A stretch of DNA of 64,000 nt from GCA-2687025 sp964473525 (GTDB lineage: Bacteria; Poribacteria; WGA-4E; GCA-2687025), in the NCBI GenBank assembly GCA_964473525.1, contig CAYYPK010000005.1:186001-250000 (forward strand). The letters run 5' to 3'. Under the pieces are notes generated by a model that saw nothing but the letters and a program-made list of their open reading frames with translations, was not told the DNA's origin and made no database searches. Positions 26,894 to 35,094 of this stretch are shown in pieces. The stretch's first letter is position 1; each line of letters begins with the position of its first letter. A program made the position numbers and the translations under genes.

Positions 26894-27937
26894 ATGACGA
26901 CTGCCCGTGCGGGGCGGATGGCGATCGTAGTGGGGATGCTTGCCGTCTGCGCCAGCGCGCATGCGGGGATCGACGCCGATGCCGCGGACCTCGCACTGTT
27001 CAGGCGCATTCTGCGAGAGTCCAACGCGTACGACGCCAAGTGGCTTGGCTCGTACTCCGTTCGCTACTCGTCGCGTTCGACTCTCACGCACTCGTCCGGG
27101 AAGCTAGACGTAACCGCGCGTGAGGGCTTCGTGCTTGTCGACGGCCGGTATACGTCCGTCGAGGACGAGCGGGTGGAGTCCAATAGGCCTGATAGCGTGT
27201 CCCGCATGGACACGGCCACGGACGGGCAGGTGTCCGTGACGAAGTCGTACCACATGGTGTCCGGGCGAGAAGTGGCGCCGGCCCACGTCACGATTCGGCG
27301 CGACGAGGGCAGGCTGACCCAGGATCTCTCCACGCCGATGCAGTGGTTGAGCATCGCGAACTACTGGCGCGCCGCCCACACGGACACTCCGCTCGAGCGT
27401 CTTCTCACCGGCGATGCCGTTGAGGAACAGTCGGCGCTCATGGGTGACACGGGAACTCGGGAGCCCCTCACTGGGCGCGCCGTCCGTCTACGAACGGCAG
27501 CGGACACCCTCGGCGGGAAGGCGATGTGTCGAGTCGAACTCGCGGTCGCGACGACGTTCCGTGGGAAGCGGCGCGAGACCACGGTGACCTGGCTTCTAGA
27601 TCCCGCGGCCGCGTACCGGATGGCGCGAGTGAGTCTCACGGACGGCGATGACACCGAGCCGTTCTTCGTGGACAACATCACGCTGGCGCGGAATACGGAG
27701 GGCGTGTGGTACCCCGCCGGGGTGCACAGAGAGCCACAGGCCTACTCGCGGCAGGAGGCGCTGGTCGGGGACATCAGCCTGCCGGCCGTGAACGGCACGC
27801 TCGAGTCAAGCGGCGCGTTCATGGAATTCACCACCAACCCAGAGATTCCAGAGGACGCGTTCGCCGCAATCCCACCCGAAGGCAGCGCCGCGCGGGCCGA
27901 GGCGCTGCGGGCCGAAGGACCGAGTCGACGGCGCTAA
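26894..27937 (+). CDS. Secreted protein homologous to the sigma factor's outer domain (copy 2)
   Basis: A 347-residue exported protein. The ATG at 26894 has AAGGAGAG seven bases upstream and starts a signal peptide (AGRMAIVVGMLAVCASAHA). It is a clear paralogue of the preceding protein: LFRRILRESNAYDAKW, SYSVRYSSRS, TPMQWLSIANYWRA, and the ending IPEDAFAAIPPEGSAAR. The three-gene operon therefore holds three versions of one extracytoplasmic domain, one of them attached to the sigma factor. Function unknown. Confidence 0.8.
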   Translation: MTTARAGRMAIVVGMLAVCASAHAGIDADAADLALFRRILRESNAYDAKWLGSYSVRYSSRSTLTHSSGKLDVTAREGFVLVDGRYTSVEDERVESNRPDSVSRMDTATDGQVSVTKSYHMVSGREVAPAHVTIRRDEGRLTQDLSTPMQWLSIANYWRAAHTDTPLERLLTGDAVEEQSALMGDTGTREPLTGRAVRLRTAADTLGGKAMCRVELAVATTFRGKRRETTVTWLLDPAAAYRMARVSLTDGDDTEPFFVDNITLARNTEGVWYPAGVHREPQAYSRQEALVGDISLPAVNGTLESSGAFMEFTTNPEIPEDAFAAIPPEGSAARAEALRAEGPSRRR

Positions 27938-27957
27938 CGCTGGCCAGACAGTCGGAG

Positions 27958-28812
27958 CTATCCGTCGTCCCGTTCAGCCATCACCGCCTTCAGCGGCACA
28001 TCGGCCTCCTGCGGCAGGTAGAAGCTCAGAGCGTCGTCCACCACGCCCAAGAGCTGGCGCTGGATGGGATTGCCGCGCGCGACGAGGTCGTCCGGCATGG
28101 CGATGTAGTCCATCGGCTTCACCCACCGGTACGCGTATCCGACGAAGATCGTCTTGCGTGCGATGTCCGAGTAGTTGTGTCCCACCCCGTGGTACGTACG
28201 CTGCTCGAACAGGAAGGCCGCGCCGGGCTTGTAGTTCATGGCTATCGCGCCGCGAGCTCCGCCCGTGTCAGGATCGGTCGGCGGCTTGCCCAGGTAGCGG
28301 TTGCTGCCAGGCACAACGACCGTTGCGCCGCACGCCGGGTCGGACTGATCGCTGATGACGTACCCGATCTTGAAGAGAATGCGCGGGTGCGGCTCCGCCA
28401 TCTCCTGCGCGGACGTGCCGCCGTCGCGGTGGAGCCCGACGCGCAGTGGCTGCTCAGGCTTCGCGCCGGGCGGCAGCACGAGCAGGTGCGACGTGATGAG
28501 ATGGATGTTCCAGTTGAGAATGCCCATCGCTTTGGGGAACGTCGTCGGATAGTCGATGAGCTGTAGGAACGCGTCGTGCTGTGTGACGCAGTTCCGCATG
28601 TTCAGCTTGCCGTCCTCTGGCAGCCTGCCAGCCGCTTGCTCGCGCGCGTACACCTCGTCTATTGCCGCGTCGAGCTCCGCGACGACATCCGGCGGCAGCG
28701 CGTTCTCAACGACGAAGCACCCGTCCTGGTCCATCGCGCGGCGCTGCTCGGGCGTCATGAACTCGTATGCGGATACGTCGGGCGCGGCTACTTGCTGTGT
28801 CGGCGCTGCCAT
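27958..28812 (-). CDS. Phytanoyl-CoA dioxygenase (PhyH) family protein
   Basis: A 284-residue Fe(II)/2-oxoglutarate oxygenase. The iron facial triad is visible as H128 and D130 (LHRDGG) and H208 (TYHGVGH), with R219 likely binding 2-oxoglutarate. AGGAG lies seven bases before the ATG. Length and the PGSNRYLG turn are typical. The family hydroxylates diverse small molecules and lipids; family name should not be read as phytanoyl-CoA activity. It is divergent from the AAC(3)-like gene, convergent with the sigma operon. A second family member lies at 40.1 kb. Confidence 0.9.
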   Translation of the reverse strand: MAAPTQQVAAPDVSAYEFMTPEQRRAMDQDGCFVVENALPPDVVAELDAAIDEVYAREQAAGRLPEDGKLNMRNCVTQHDAFLQLIDYPTTFPKAMGILNWNIHLITSHLLVLPPGAKPEQPLRVGLHRDGGTSAQEMAEPHPRILFKIGYVISDQSDPACGATVVVPGSNRYLGKPPTDPDTGGARGAIAMNYKPGAAFLFEQRTYHGVGHNYSDIARKTIFVGYAYRWVKPMDYIAMPDDLVARGNPIQRQLLGVVDDALSFYLPQEADVPLKAVMAERDDG

Positions 28813-28959
28813 CCTGGTCTCCTGCTACTCCCCGTCTCATCGGCTCGGGTGATGCTTACCAACGGATGCCGTGCCCTGTCAACCGCTTCGCGGTTGGTGG
28901 CGCCGCGTGCATCCACGCGCGGGGATTGGGTGGCAGTAGGAGTGACAGGAGGGGACACC

Positions 28960-29781
28960 GTGCCCGAAGCAGATATCGTGGACCGAACCGCAGCCCCGCT
29001 CACAGTCGAATCGCTGGTGGACCAGTTGCGAGCCTGTGGCGTCGAAGCGGGCCAGACGCTCATCGCGCACGTAGCCATGAGCAAGCTCGGATGGGTCATT
29101 GGGGGCGCGGAGGCCGTGATTCTCGCGCTGATCGAGGCCGTAGGAGAATCGGGCACGCTGGTGATGGTTACAAACAGCACCAACAACACAGACCCGGCTG
29201 AGTGGCGGCATCCGCCTGTTCCCAAAGAGTGGTGGCAGCCCATACGGGACCACACGCCGGTGTACGATCCGCTAACCACGCCAGCGCGCGGAATGGGTGT
29301 CATCCCAGAGCTGTTCCGCACCTGGCCTGGGACGTTCCGCAGCGCCCATCCGGCCTTCTCCTTGGCGGCAAGAGGACGCCATGCCGCGTACATCGTCGAG
29401 GAACACCTGCCGGACGAGGAGCTCGGCGACCGCTCACCGGTAGGCAAGGTGTATGCGCTCGACGGCCATGTGTTGCTCTTGGGCGTCGATCACTCAAGCG
29501 ACACGTCCATCCATTTGGCGGAGGCGCGCGCGGCCTTCCCGGGAATGCGGCGAGTGCGCTCCGGTAGCGCGATGCTCGTGAACGGCCGCCGCGAGTGGGT
29601 TACGTGGGACGGGTGGGAAGGCGATTGGGAGGACTTCGCCGCCGCGGGCGCCGCCTTCGACGCGGAGCACGGCGTCACGGTGCACAAGGTCGGCGATGCC
29701 GAGGCGCGCCACTTTCGGCAACGCGCAGTCGTGGACTTCGCGGCGGGTTGGCTGCCTGAGCATCGCGCGCAGTCGACCTAG
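28960..29781 (+). CDS. AAC(3)-family N-acetyltransferase-like protein
   Basis: A 273-residue protein of the aminoglycoside 3-N-acetyltransferase family. The GTG at 28960 is favoured by AGGAGGGG upstream. It shows the family order: LRACGVEAGQTLIAHVAMSKLG, GGAEAVILALIEAVGESGTLVM, SAHPAFSLAARG with the conserved His-Pro and Ser, then GDRSPVGKVYALDGHVLLLGV. In environmental bacteria, such proteins often acetylate amino sugars or metabolites such as FrbF-like substrates rather than conferring resistance. No resistance cassette or mobile element surrounds it. Confidence 0.85.
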   Translation: MPEADIVDRTAAPLTVESLVDQLRACGVEAGQTLIAHVAMSKLGWVIGGAEAVILALIEAVGESGTLVMVTNSTNNTDPAEWRHPPVPKEWWQPIRDHTPVYDPLTTPARGMGVIPELFRTWPGTFRSAHPAFSLAARGRHAAYIVEEHLPDEELGDRSPVGKVYALDGHVLLLGVDHSSDTSIHLAEARAAFPGMRRVRSGSAMLVNGRREWVTWDGWEGDWEDFAAAGAAFDAEHGVTVHKVGDAEARHFRQRAVVDFAAGWLPEHRAQST

Positions 29782-29812
29782 TCGACGCTGCGGCGCGCGC
29801 CCCGTCGACCGG

Positions 29813-31306
29813 CTACAGCCGTATGCCCAGCGTAGGCACGCCGAACAGGAAGAACGCCAGCGTCACGACGGCGATGCCCAGCAGGTTGAACCAGATCCCC
29901 GCCCGCGCCATCTGGCGGATGTTCACGTAGCCTGACCCGAAGACGATCGCCTGCGTCGGCGATGCGACCGGCATCATGAACGCGCAGCTCGCCGACAGCG
30001 TCGCCGGAATCATGAGCAGCCGCGGGTCGATGGCCAGGGCGCCGGCCGCCTGGGCGAGGATGGGCATCATCAGCGTCGCCATCGCCGTGTTGCTCGTTAG
30101 CTCCGTCAGGAATGTCAGCACGACGCACACTACTACGACGAGCACGACCACCGGCAAGCCGCTGAGCCCCGCAAGCGCCGACCCGATCAGCGACGACAGG
30201 CCGGACGACTGGAATCCCGACGCCAGCGCGAATCCGCCGCCGAAAAGCAGCAGCATCCCCCACGGTAAGTCGCGCGTGGTCTGCCAGTCCATGAGCGTCT
30301 CGCCGGGCCGACTGCGCGAGGGGACGAGAAACAGCGAGATGCCGCCCGCGACGGCGACAGCCGCGTCGCCTACTTCCTTCAGGCCCAGCGCGGAACGCCA
30401 CCCGGGAATCCGCAACGACGCGCCAAGCTGCAAGTCCGACCCGGTGATCCACAGCAGCGCCACGATCCCGAACACCGCGCCACAGAGGCGCTCGTCCCGG
30501 GTCACTGGTCCCAACTCGCGGCGAGCGCGTGTCACGGCGTCGCTGCTCTCCATGACGGAGTCGGCCGGCAGGCGGAAGATCCAGCGCGCTAGCAAGTACC
30601 ACCCCACCAGCAGGAACACGACCGACAGAGGCACACCCATCACCATCCACTGAGCGAACGTCGGCGTGGGGATGTTGGGGAACAGATCGCCGAGCACGGA
30701 CATGAAGACGAGGTTGGGCGGGGTGCCGACGGGTGTCGCCATGCCTCCGATGTCGGCGGCGTAGGCGATTCCTAGCATGAGAGGCGCGCCGAGTCTGCGC
30801 GCGTGCTCCTCGCCGCGTTCCCGCACATCGCTCAGCACGGACAGGGCGATGGGCAGCATCACCATCACGGACGCCGTGTTGGAGATCCACATGCTGAGGA
30901 CGTAGCACGCGACCATGAAGCCGAGCACGAGCCGTCGCGGCTGGCTGCCGATGAGACTCAATATGCCCAGGGCGATCCGTCGGTGCAGTCCAGAGCGCTG
31001 CAAGCCCAGCGCCAGCAGGAACCCGCCCAGGAACAGGAAGATGATCGGCTTGCCGTAGTTCGCCGAGACCGTCTTCAGGTCGGCGATGCCGAGCAGGGGC
31101 AGGAGGACCAGCGGCAGGAGCGACGTGACGGGGATCGGGACGACCTCAAACACCCACCAAAGCGCCATCAGGAGCGCGACGGCAGTCATTCTAGGGGCCA
31201 GCGGGTGCGCCGCTCCCGGCGTTAGGAACGCCCCCACCGTCGAGATGGCTATCGCCAACCCGGCGAGTGTGAGGACGCGCCTGTGCCTTTCGTTGCTGGC
31301 TGGCAA
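29813..31306 (-). CDS. DASS (SLC13-type) sodium-coupled anion/dicarboxylate transporter
   Basis: A 497-residue membrane protein with about 11-12 helices. Both signature Ser-Asn-Thr motifs are present: MWISNTASVMVMLP and ELTSNTAMATLMMP, which bind the carboxylate and sodium. A conserved PVGTPPN loop (MATPVGTPPNLVF) lies between. I choose the TTG at 31306 since AGGAGG is eight bases upstream; a TTG further out at 31339 lacks a ribosome site. It should import di- or tricarboxylates or sulfate with Na+. No binding protein or regulator is adjacent. Confidence 0.88.
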   Translation of the reverse strand: MPASNERHRRVLTLAGLAIAISTVGAFLTPGAAHPLAPRMTAVALLMALWWVFEVVPIPVTSLLPLVLLPLLGIADLKTVSANYGKPIIFLFLGGFLLALGLQRSGLHRRIALGILSLIGSQPRRLVLGFMVACYVLSMWISNTASVMVMLPIALSVLSDVRERGEEHARRLGAPLMLGIAYAADIGGMATPVGTPPNLVFMSVLGDLFPNIPTPTFAQWMVMGVPLSVVFLLVGWYLLARWIFRLPADSVMESSDAVTRARRELGPVTRDERLCGAVFGIVALLWITGSDLQLGASLRIPGWRSALGLKEVGDAAVAVAGGISLFLVPSRSRPGETLMDWQTTRDLPWGMLLLFGGGFALASGFQSSGLSSLIGSALAGLSGLPVVVLVVVVCVVLTFLTELTSNTAMATLMMPILAQAAGALAIDPRLLMIPATLSASCAFMMPVASPTQAIVFGSGYVNIRQMARAGIWFNLLGIAVVTLAFFLFGVPTLGIRL

Positions 31307-31444
31307 ACTGCGTGCCTCCTCGGTCAGTGAGTGGCGCAAACAATAGCCGAGGTCCGGTATGCGCGCCGATTTGGTTAGACGGTACGGACGAACGGCGCGC
31401 GGTGGCAGTCCCGCGCGCCGCGCCGTCTCACCCTGTCAGCGGGC

Positions 31445-32770
31445 CTACTGTGTGGGTAGGTCCAGCGTCACCCGCGCGCCGTCGCGCAGTACCGTCACGG
31501 GAATCACCTTGCCTGCGGTGGTTTCCTGCATCGTATACGCGAGTAGTTGGCTACGCGTCATTGCGTGCGTCTGACCATCGAAGGCGACGATGATGTCCTC
31601 CTTGAGGAATCCTGCCTTCTTCGCGTAGTTGTGCGGTGGCCACTGTCCCAGCCCATCGACACGCAACCCAAGCGCCTCCGTGTCTAACTCGGCGGCCGCC
31701 CGCTGCTCGTCGGAGAGTGGTCGCAGAACCAGCCCGCCGGTGCCCATCCGGCGCACGTCCCAACTCGAAACGCGCCAGGCGATGTTGGTGTTCTTGCGCC
31801 ATCCGGGAGGCAGCGTGACGGTCGCGTCGCGCGCGGCGCCGTCGCCCTTCACGCGGAACCGGATGTGATCGCCGTCGTCCGCGTGGTGCAGCACCCACTG
31901 GATGTCGGCGAACGCCACGATCGGTTGCCCGTCGACGCTCTCCAGGACGTCGCCAGCGCGTATGCCAGCGTCGTCAGCCGGGGAGCCCTGAGCCACCTCG
32001 GTCACGGTTGCCTGCTGAAGCCTGTCGAGGGCGAGCCCGATGATCCTTGGCGAAGGCCACGGGAACATCACCTTGTCCGGCACGGGTTCCTTGGCGTCGC
32101 GGTAGAGCATGCGCTCGGCTTCGTTGATCTGGTGGCAGTGCATGCAGCTCTTCACCACCTCGCCCTCGTACTCCAACTCCTCGCCGTAGCTGGCGAGCAT
32201 TGGGTACTGCTCTGGACGCTCGTAGCGCGGCGTCACGGGCTGCTTTCCGGCGAGCGCGGCGCTGTTCGACGGGTAGTCGTCGTGGATGTCCAGCGCGCCT
32301 TGCAGCGCGTGCGCGAAGCCGTCCATGGACATCGTCTCCATGGCGTCCTGGCTGGCGCGGCTACCGAACCTGCCGTAGATCGTGCCGTCGGCGTTCATGA
32401 AGAAGGCGGCGAATGTGAGGTCGTAGTCGAACTGGAAGCGGGTCAGGTCCATGGCGTTCGCCTGCACCATACGCACGCGGACGAACTGCTCCATCAGATC
32501 CTTGACTGCCGGGTCGTGACGCACAACCTGTGCGTCGAAGCCATTGCAGGCGTGTCAGATAATTCACCGAAAGACGACGAGAATGGGCATCCCATTGCTC
32601 TTCGCCTCGGCGATTCCCTTGTCCAGGTCGTTGTAGATCCAGAGACCGGCGTCTTCGACGTCCGCCTTGTCTCCTAGAACCTGCTCGGCGCGCGTCATCG
32701 TCGGCTCTTCCGCGCGTAGCGATAGCGTCAGCGAACCCAGGATCGCCAGCGCCAGTACGAACTGCCGCAT
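31445..32770 (-). CDS. Candidate UxxU selenoprotein: thioredoxin-like, CxxCH haem motif, two PDZ domains
   Basis: Read from the ATG at 32770 (GGAGAG five bases upstream) the frame runs 441 codons and is interrupted only by two TGA codons, 69 and 72, spaced like a redox CxxC. The protein has a signal peptide (RQFVLALAILGSLTLSLRA), a thioredoxin-like strand MPILVVFR, then U-I-I-U-H-A-C75, FDYDLTFAAFFMNADGTIYGRFG, a haem c motif CMHCH at 209-213, and PDZ domains near 240-310 and 375-440. It should be a periplasmic redox protein. A hairpin fitting a bacterial SECIS follows the second TGA. If TGA were stop, the gene would be split into a 68-codon piece and a downstream frame starting at GTG 32524. 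Confidence 0.75.
32518..32536 (-). promoter_or_regulatory. Candidate bacterial SECIS hairpin
   Basis: In the mRNA sense the sequence is GACGCAC-AGGTT-GTGCGTC: a perfect 7-bp stem with a five-base loop that has G at position two and GGU. The loop begins 25 bases after the second TGA and 34 after the first. Known bacterial SECIS elements have a G among the first two loop bases at about 16-37 bases from UGA; E. coli fdhF also uses an AGGU loop. Confidence 0.65.
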
Positions 32771-32830
32771 GTTCTCTCTCCGTTGCGCGCCAACGGCATG
32801 CCGGCGCGTGAGTCTCGCTGAGCTTAGCAC
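32743..32830. repeat. 88-bp direct repeat, copy 1 (promoter/start region of the selenoprotein gene)
   Basis: This block spans the selenoprotein's 5' leader, ribosome site and first nine codons. It recurs in the same orientation at 34337-34424 with only a few mismatches. Confidence 0.85.
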
Positions 32831-33083
32831 TCAGGACGCGTGGGAGGAACCCTGGGTCTGTGCCGGTGAGGGCCGTTCCATGGATGCCGGGGCCGGGCCT
32901 TGGCGAGATGCTGCGCACGTAGCTCGCCCACGGCGTGTTATCCCGAGCCGAGGGCGACATGATTGCCCATATCAGAACTTCCAATAGTCCGTGCAAGGGC
33001 GCAAGGCCTTACGCGCGGACATGCGGCGCGTTCGAGCGGACGGCGTGTCGGGCTGTCGTTGGCGCTGTCCGCACACTGACGCC
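32771..33083. other. Intergenic region upstream of the selenoprotein gene
   Basis: Some 313 bases between the selenoprotein gene and the methyltransferase gene, both on the minus strand. The proximal 60 bases belong to the duplicated promoter block. I see no further gene in it. Confidence 0.5.
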
Positions 33084-33566
33084 TCAGCGCCGCCATACCC
33101 GCGGGAACAACCTAGGCACATCGTCGCAATACTGCCGATACTCGTCGCCGAACTTCCGACGCAGCGTCGGCTCCTCGTACACGAGGATGCCCACGTACAC
33201 CACGACAGCGACAGCGGCAGCGTACACCAGCAGACCCCACGACCAGAACAGCGCCGCCTCCCCATGCAAGACGAGTAAACAGCCCACGTACATCGGGTTC
33301 CGAACCCAACGGTACAGCCCAACACGAACGTGCGTCCGTGGCGCATCGAACGGGAGGGGCGTACCTCTACCGGTGTTGGTAAAGTCCCAGATGCATCGAG
33401 CGCTGGCAACCGCTCCCAAGGCAATAAGAACCAGCCCCACGAGCGCTGCCCAGCCTTCAGGCCGAGGGATGTCCCGATCCCGCGCGGAGAGGATGGAATG
33501 CGGCACGTAGAGGAAAACGAGCCCGGTGAAGACCGTCGCAACGCCGCTGGCTCTTAGCCCCACCAT
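33084..33566 (-). CDS. Isoprenylcysteine carboxyl methyltransferase / phospholipid methyltransferase-like membrane protein
   Basis: A 160-residue integral membrane protein of the ICMT/PEMT superfamily. The start at 33566 (GGGAGG seven bases upstream) aligns with the first helix of the neighbouring decayed copy. The C-terminal half has the family signature: RTHVRVGLYRWVRNPMYVG, then LVYEEPTLRRKFGDEYRQYCDDVPRLFP, where the R-N-P-M-Y and E-E-x4-F-x-x-Y-x-x-Y residues bind SAM and the substrate. It methylates a lipid or isoprenoid thiol; substrate unknown. Usual length for bacterial members. Confidence 0.85.
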   Translation of the reverse strand: MVGLRASGVATVFTGLVFLYVPHSILSARDRDIPRPEGWAALVGLVLIALGAVASARCIWDFTNTGRGTPLPFDAPRTHVRVGLYRWVRNPMYVGCLLVLHGEAALFWSWGLLVYAAAVAVVVYVGILVYEEPTLRRKFGDEYRQYCDDVPRLFPRVWRR

Positions 33567-33827
33567 AGGGAGCCCTCCCAAGGTGCGTACATATGCGGTC
33601 ACGTTCCGCTCCACACCAGGTTTCTGGTAGGAGCTGGGGAGCAACATAGGACCATCGATCGGAAGGAGGAGACCTTAACGTCACCGCGCCATCAGGCACA
33701 GTGTGACGCGTCAGATCACTTTCTGCCAGGCTATATTGGTGTCAGTGGGGCGGCGCGCAGCACGCCTGGCTACCCCATGTCAGCGCGGGACGACTCTGGA
33801 TACGCGATGCACACTGGCGGGTTCAAT

Positions 33828-34285
33828 ATGGCGTGGCTAAGAGGTGGTATCGGGGCAACGGTCTTCGCTGGACTCGTTCTGGGGCTCGTACCGTATGCCA
33901 TCCGCTCGGTGGGGAACAGCGATACACCTCGGACGGAGGGTTGGCCGGCGGTCGCGGCGCTGGCAATGATCGGTCTGGGCCTGGCTGTCTGCGCTCGATG
34001 CGTTTGGGACTTCGCCAGAACTGGTAGAGGTACGCCCGTCCCGTTCGATCCGCCAAGGCGGCACGTTCGTGTCGGGCTGTACGGCTGGGTCCGCAACCCT
34101 ATGTACCTAGGCTGTCTGCTCGTCTTGCTCGGGCAGGCGGCGCTGTTCTGGTCCCGTGGTCTGTTAGCGTATACCTGTTCGTCCTGGTATATGAAGAGCC
34201 GACGCTGCGCCGGAAGTTCGGCGACGCATACGGGCAATACTGCGACGATGTGCCTAGGTGGCTCCCGCGGTTTCGACGGCTCTGA
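33828..34285 (+). pseudogene. Decayed paralogue of the adjacent ICMT-like gene
   Basis: A head-to-head second copy in opposite orientation. It matches the intact gene through GRGTPVPFDPPRRHVRVGLY and WVRNPMYLGCLLVLLGQAALFW, then near 34172 about nine residues are missing and the frame shifts. The family ending LVYEEPTLRRKFGDAYGQYC resumes in another frame and stops at 34285. The read-through frame instead yields unrelated residues to 34415. The deletion plus frameshift make this a pseudogene rather than a sequencing slip. Confidence 0.75.
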
Positions 34286-34336
34286 AGACAGGACTGCCAC
34301 CTGCACCCGGAGTCTTCACGGTTCGCCCACGTGTCG

Positions 34337-34424
34337 TCGCCATCGCCAGTACGAACTGCCGCATGTTCTCTCTCCGTTGCGCGCCAACGGCATGCCCGCG
34401 CGTGAGTCTTGCTGAGCCTAGCAC
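34337..34424. repeat. 88-bp direct repeat, copy 2
   Basis: Near-identical to 32743-32830, including the ribosome site and codons for RQFVLA of the selenoprotein, but what follows is unrelated. It is an orphan duplicate of the promoter and start region. Confidence 0.85.
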
Positions 34425-35094
34425 CTGAGAGCGTGCACGGCACACTAATTCTAAGCTGATCAAGGTCTTCCATGAGCGCGAGAACCACCCGAGCCGCGTC
34501 ATCTCGCGCCGAACATGCGGGATGTCAACGCACCGACGTCGCTGCCCGCGGCGGCCTAAGGAACGGCACACTCCACGGCTGCGTAGGTCGCTCAGACCAC
34601 GCGCGGTGAAATCGCGTCCCCTCGGCCGCCTTTCAGCTGGGGAGCAGTCGCGCGCGAAACGCACGCACGATCGCATTGGCCGCGCCTCCCAGTTCCGTCC
34701 CTCATAGATCAGAAGGCGCTCTACCAAGTCGTATTGGTGGGTCGTTCGGGTGAAATGAGCCCTTCTATCAGAACTTGCGGTAGGGGAGGCTATGGCGCGG
34801 CATGGTCGCAGACCTGCGCTGGCACTGCGCTTGCGTGGTCTCCGCACGCCTGACGTGGATGGCCCATCTTGCCTGGAGTTGCCGCACCTGCCAGAATGCC
34901 ACCCACGGAGAACACACTCCCAAGTCGGGGATACGTGGGTAACCGTGGCGCAGCACGCGTGCCAACAGAAGAAGTCGGGGACCGAACGCTGTTCCTCCAG
35001 GATCGCGCCCTTCACACCATCTGCCACCCCAGGCGAGTATAGATCGGTGGGTGTGGCTTGCAGCGTACAGTACGGCTATAACGAGCGAGGACGC
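34425..35094. other. Gene-poor gap
   Basis: About 670 bases between the duplicated block and the acetyltransferase gene. Open frames exist on both strands but none shows family motifs, ribosome sites or sensible composition. I see no RNA gene. Probably degraded DNA within the accessory stretch. Confidence 0.45.

Noticed and set aside
28960..29781. Antibiotic-resistance gene call for the AAC(3)-like protein
   Set aside because: No mobile element or cassette context; family also includes metabolic acetyltransferases, so resistance is not claimed.
31445..32524. Independent GTG-start gene for the PDZ part
   Set aside because: The GTG lies within the hairpin and lacks a ribosome site, while the upstream frame supplies signal peptide and thioredoxin strand; one gene with two recoded TGAs fits better.
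32969..34775. Shared ATCAGAACTT word in two intergenic gaps
   Set aside because: Ten bases only, without a conserved flank; likely chance.
34254..35027. Long minus-strand frame across the repeat copy 2
   Set aside because: It only contains the duplicated start codons and otherwise lacks motifs; it crosses the decayed methyltransferase and gap.
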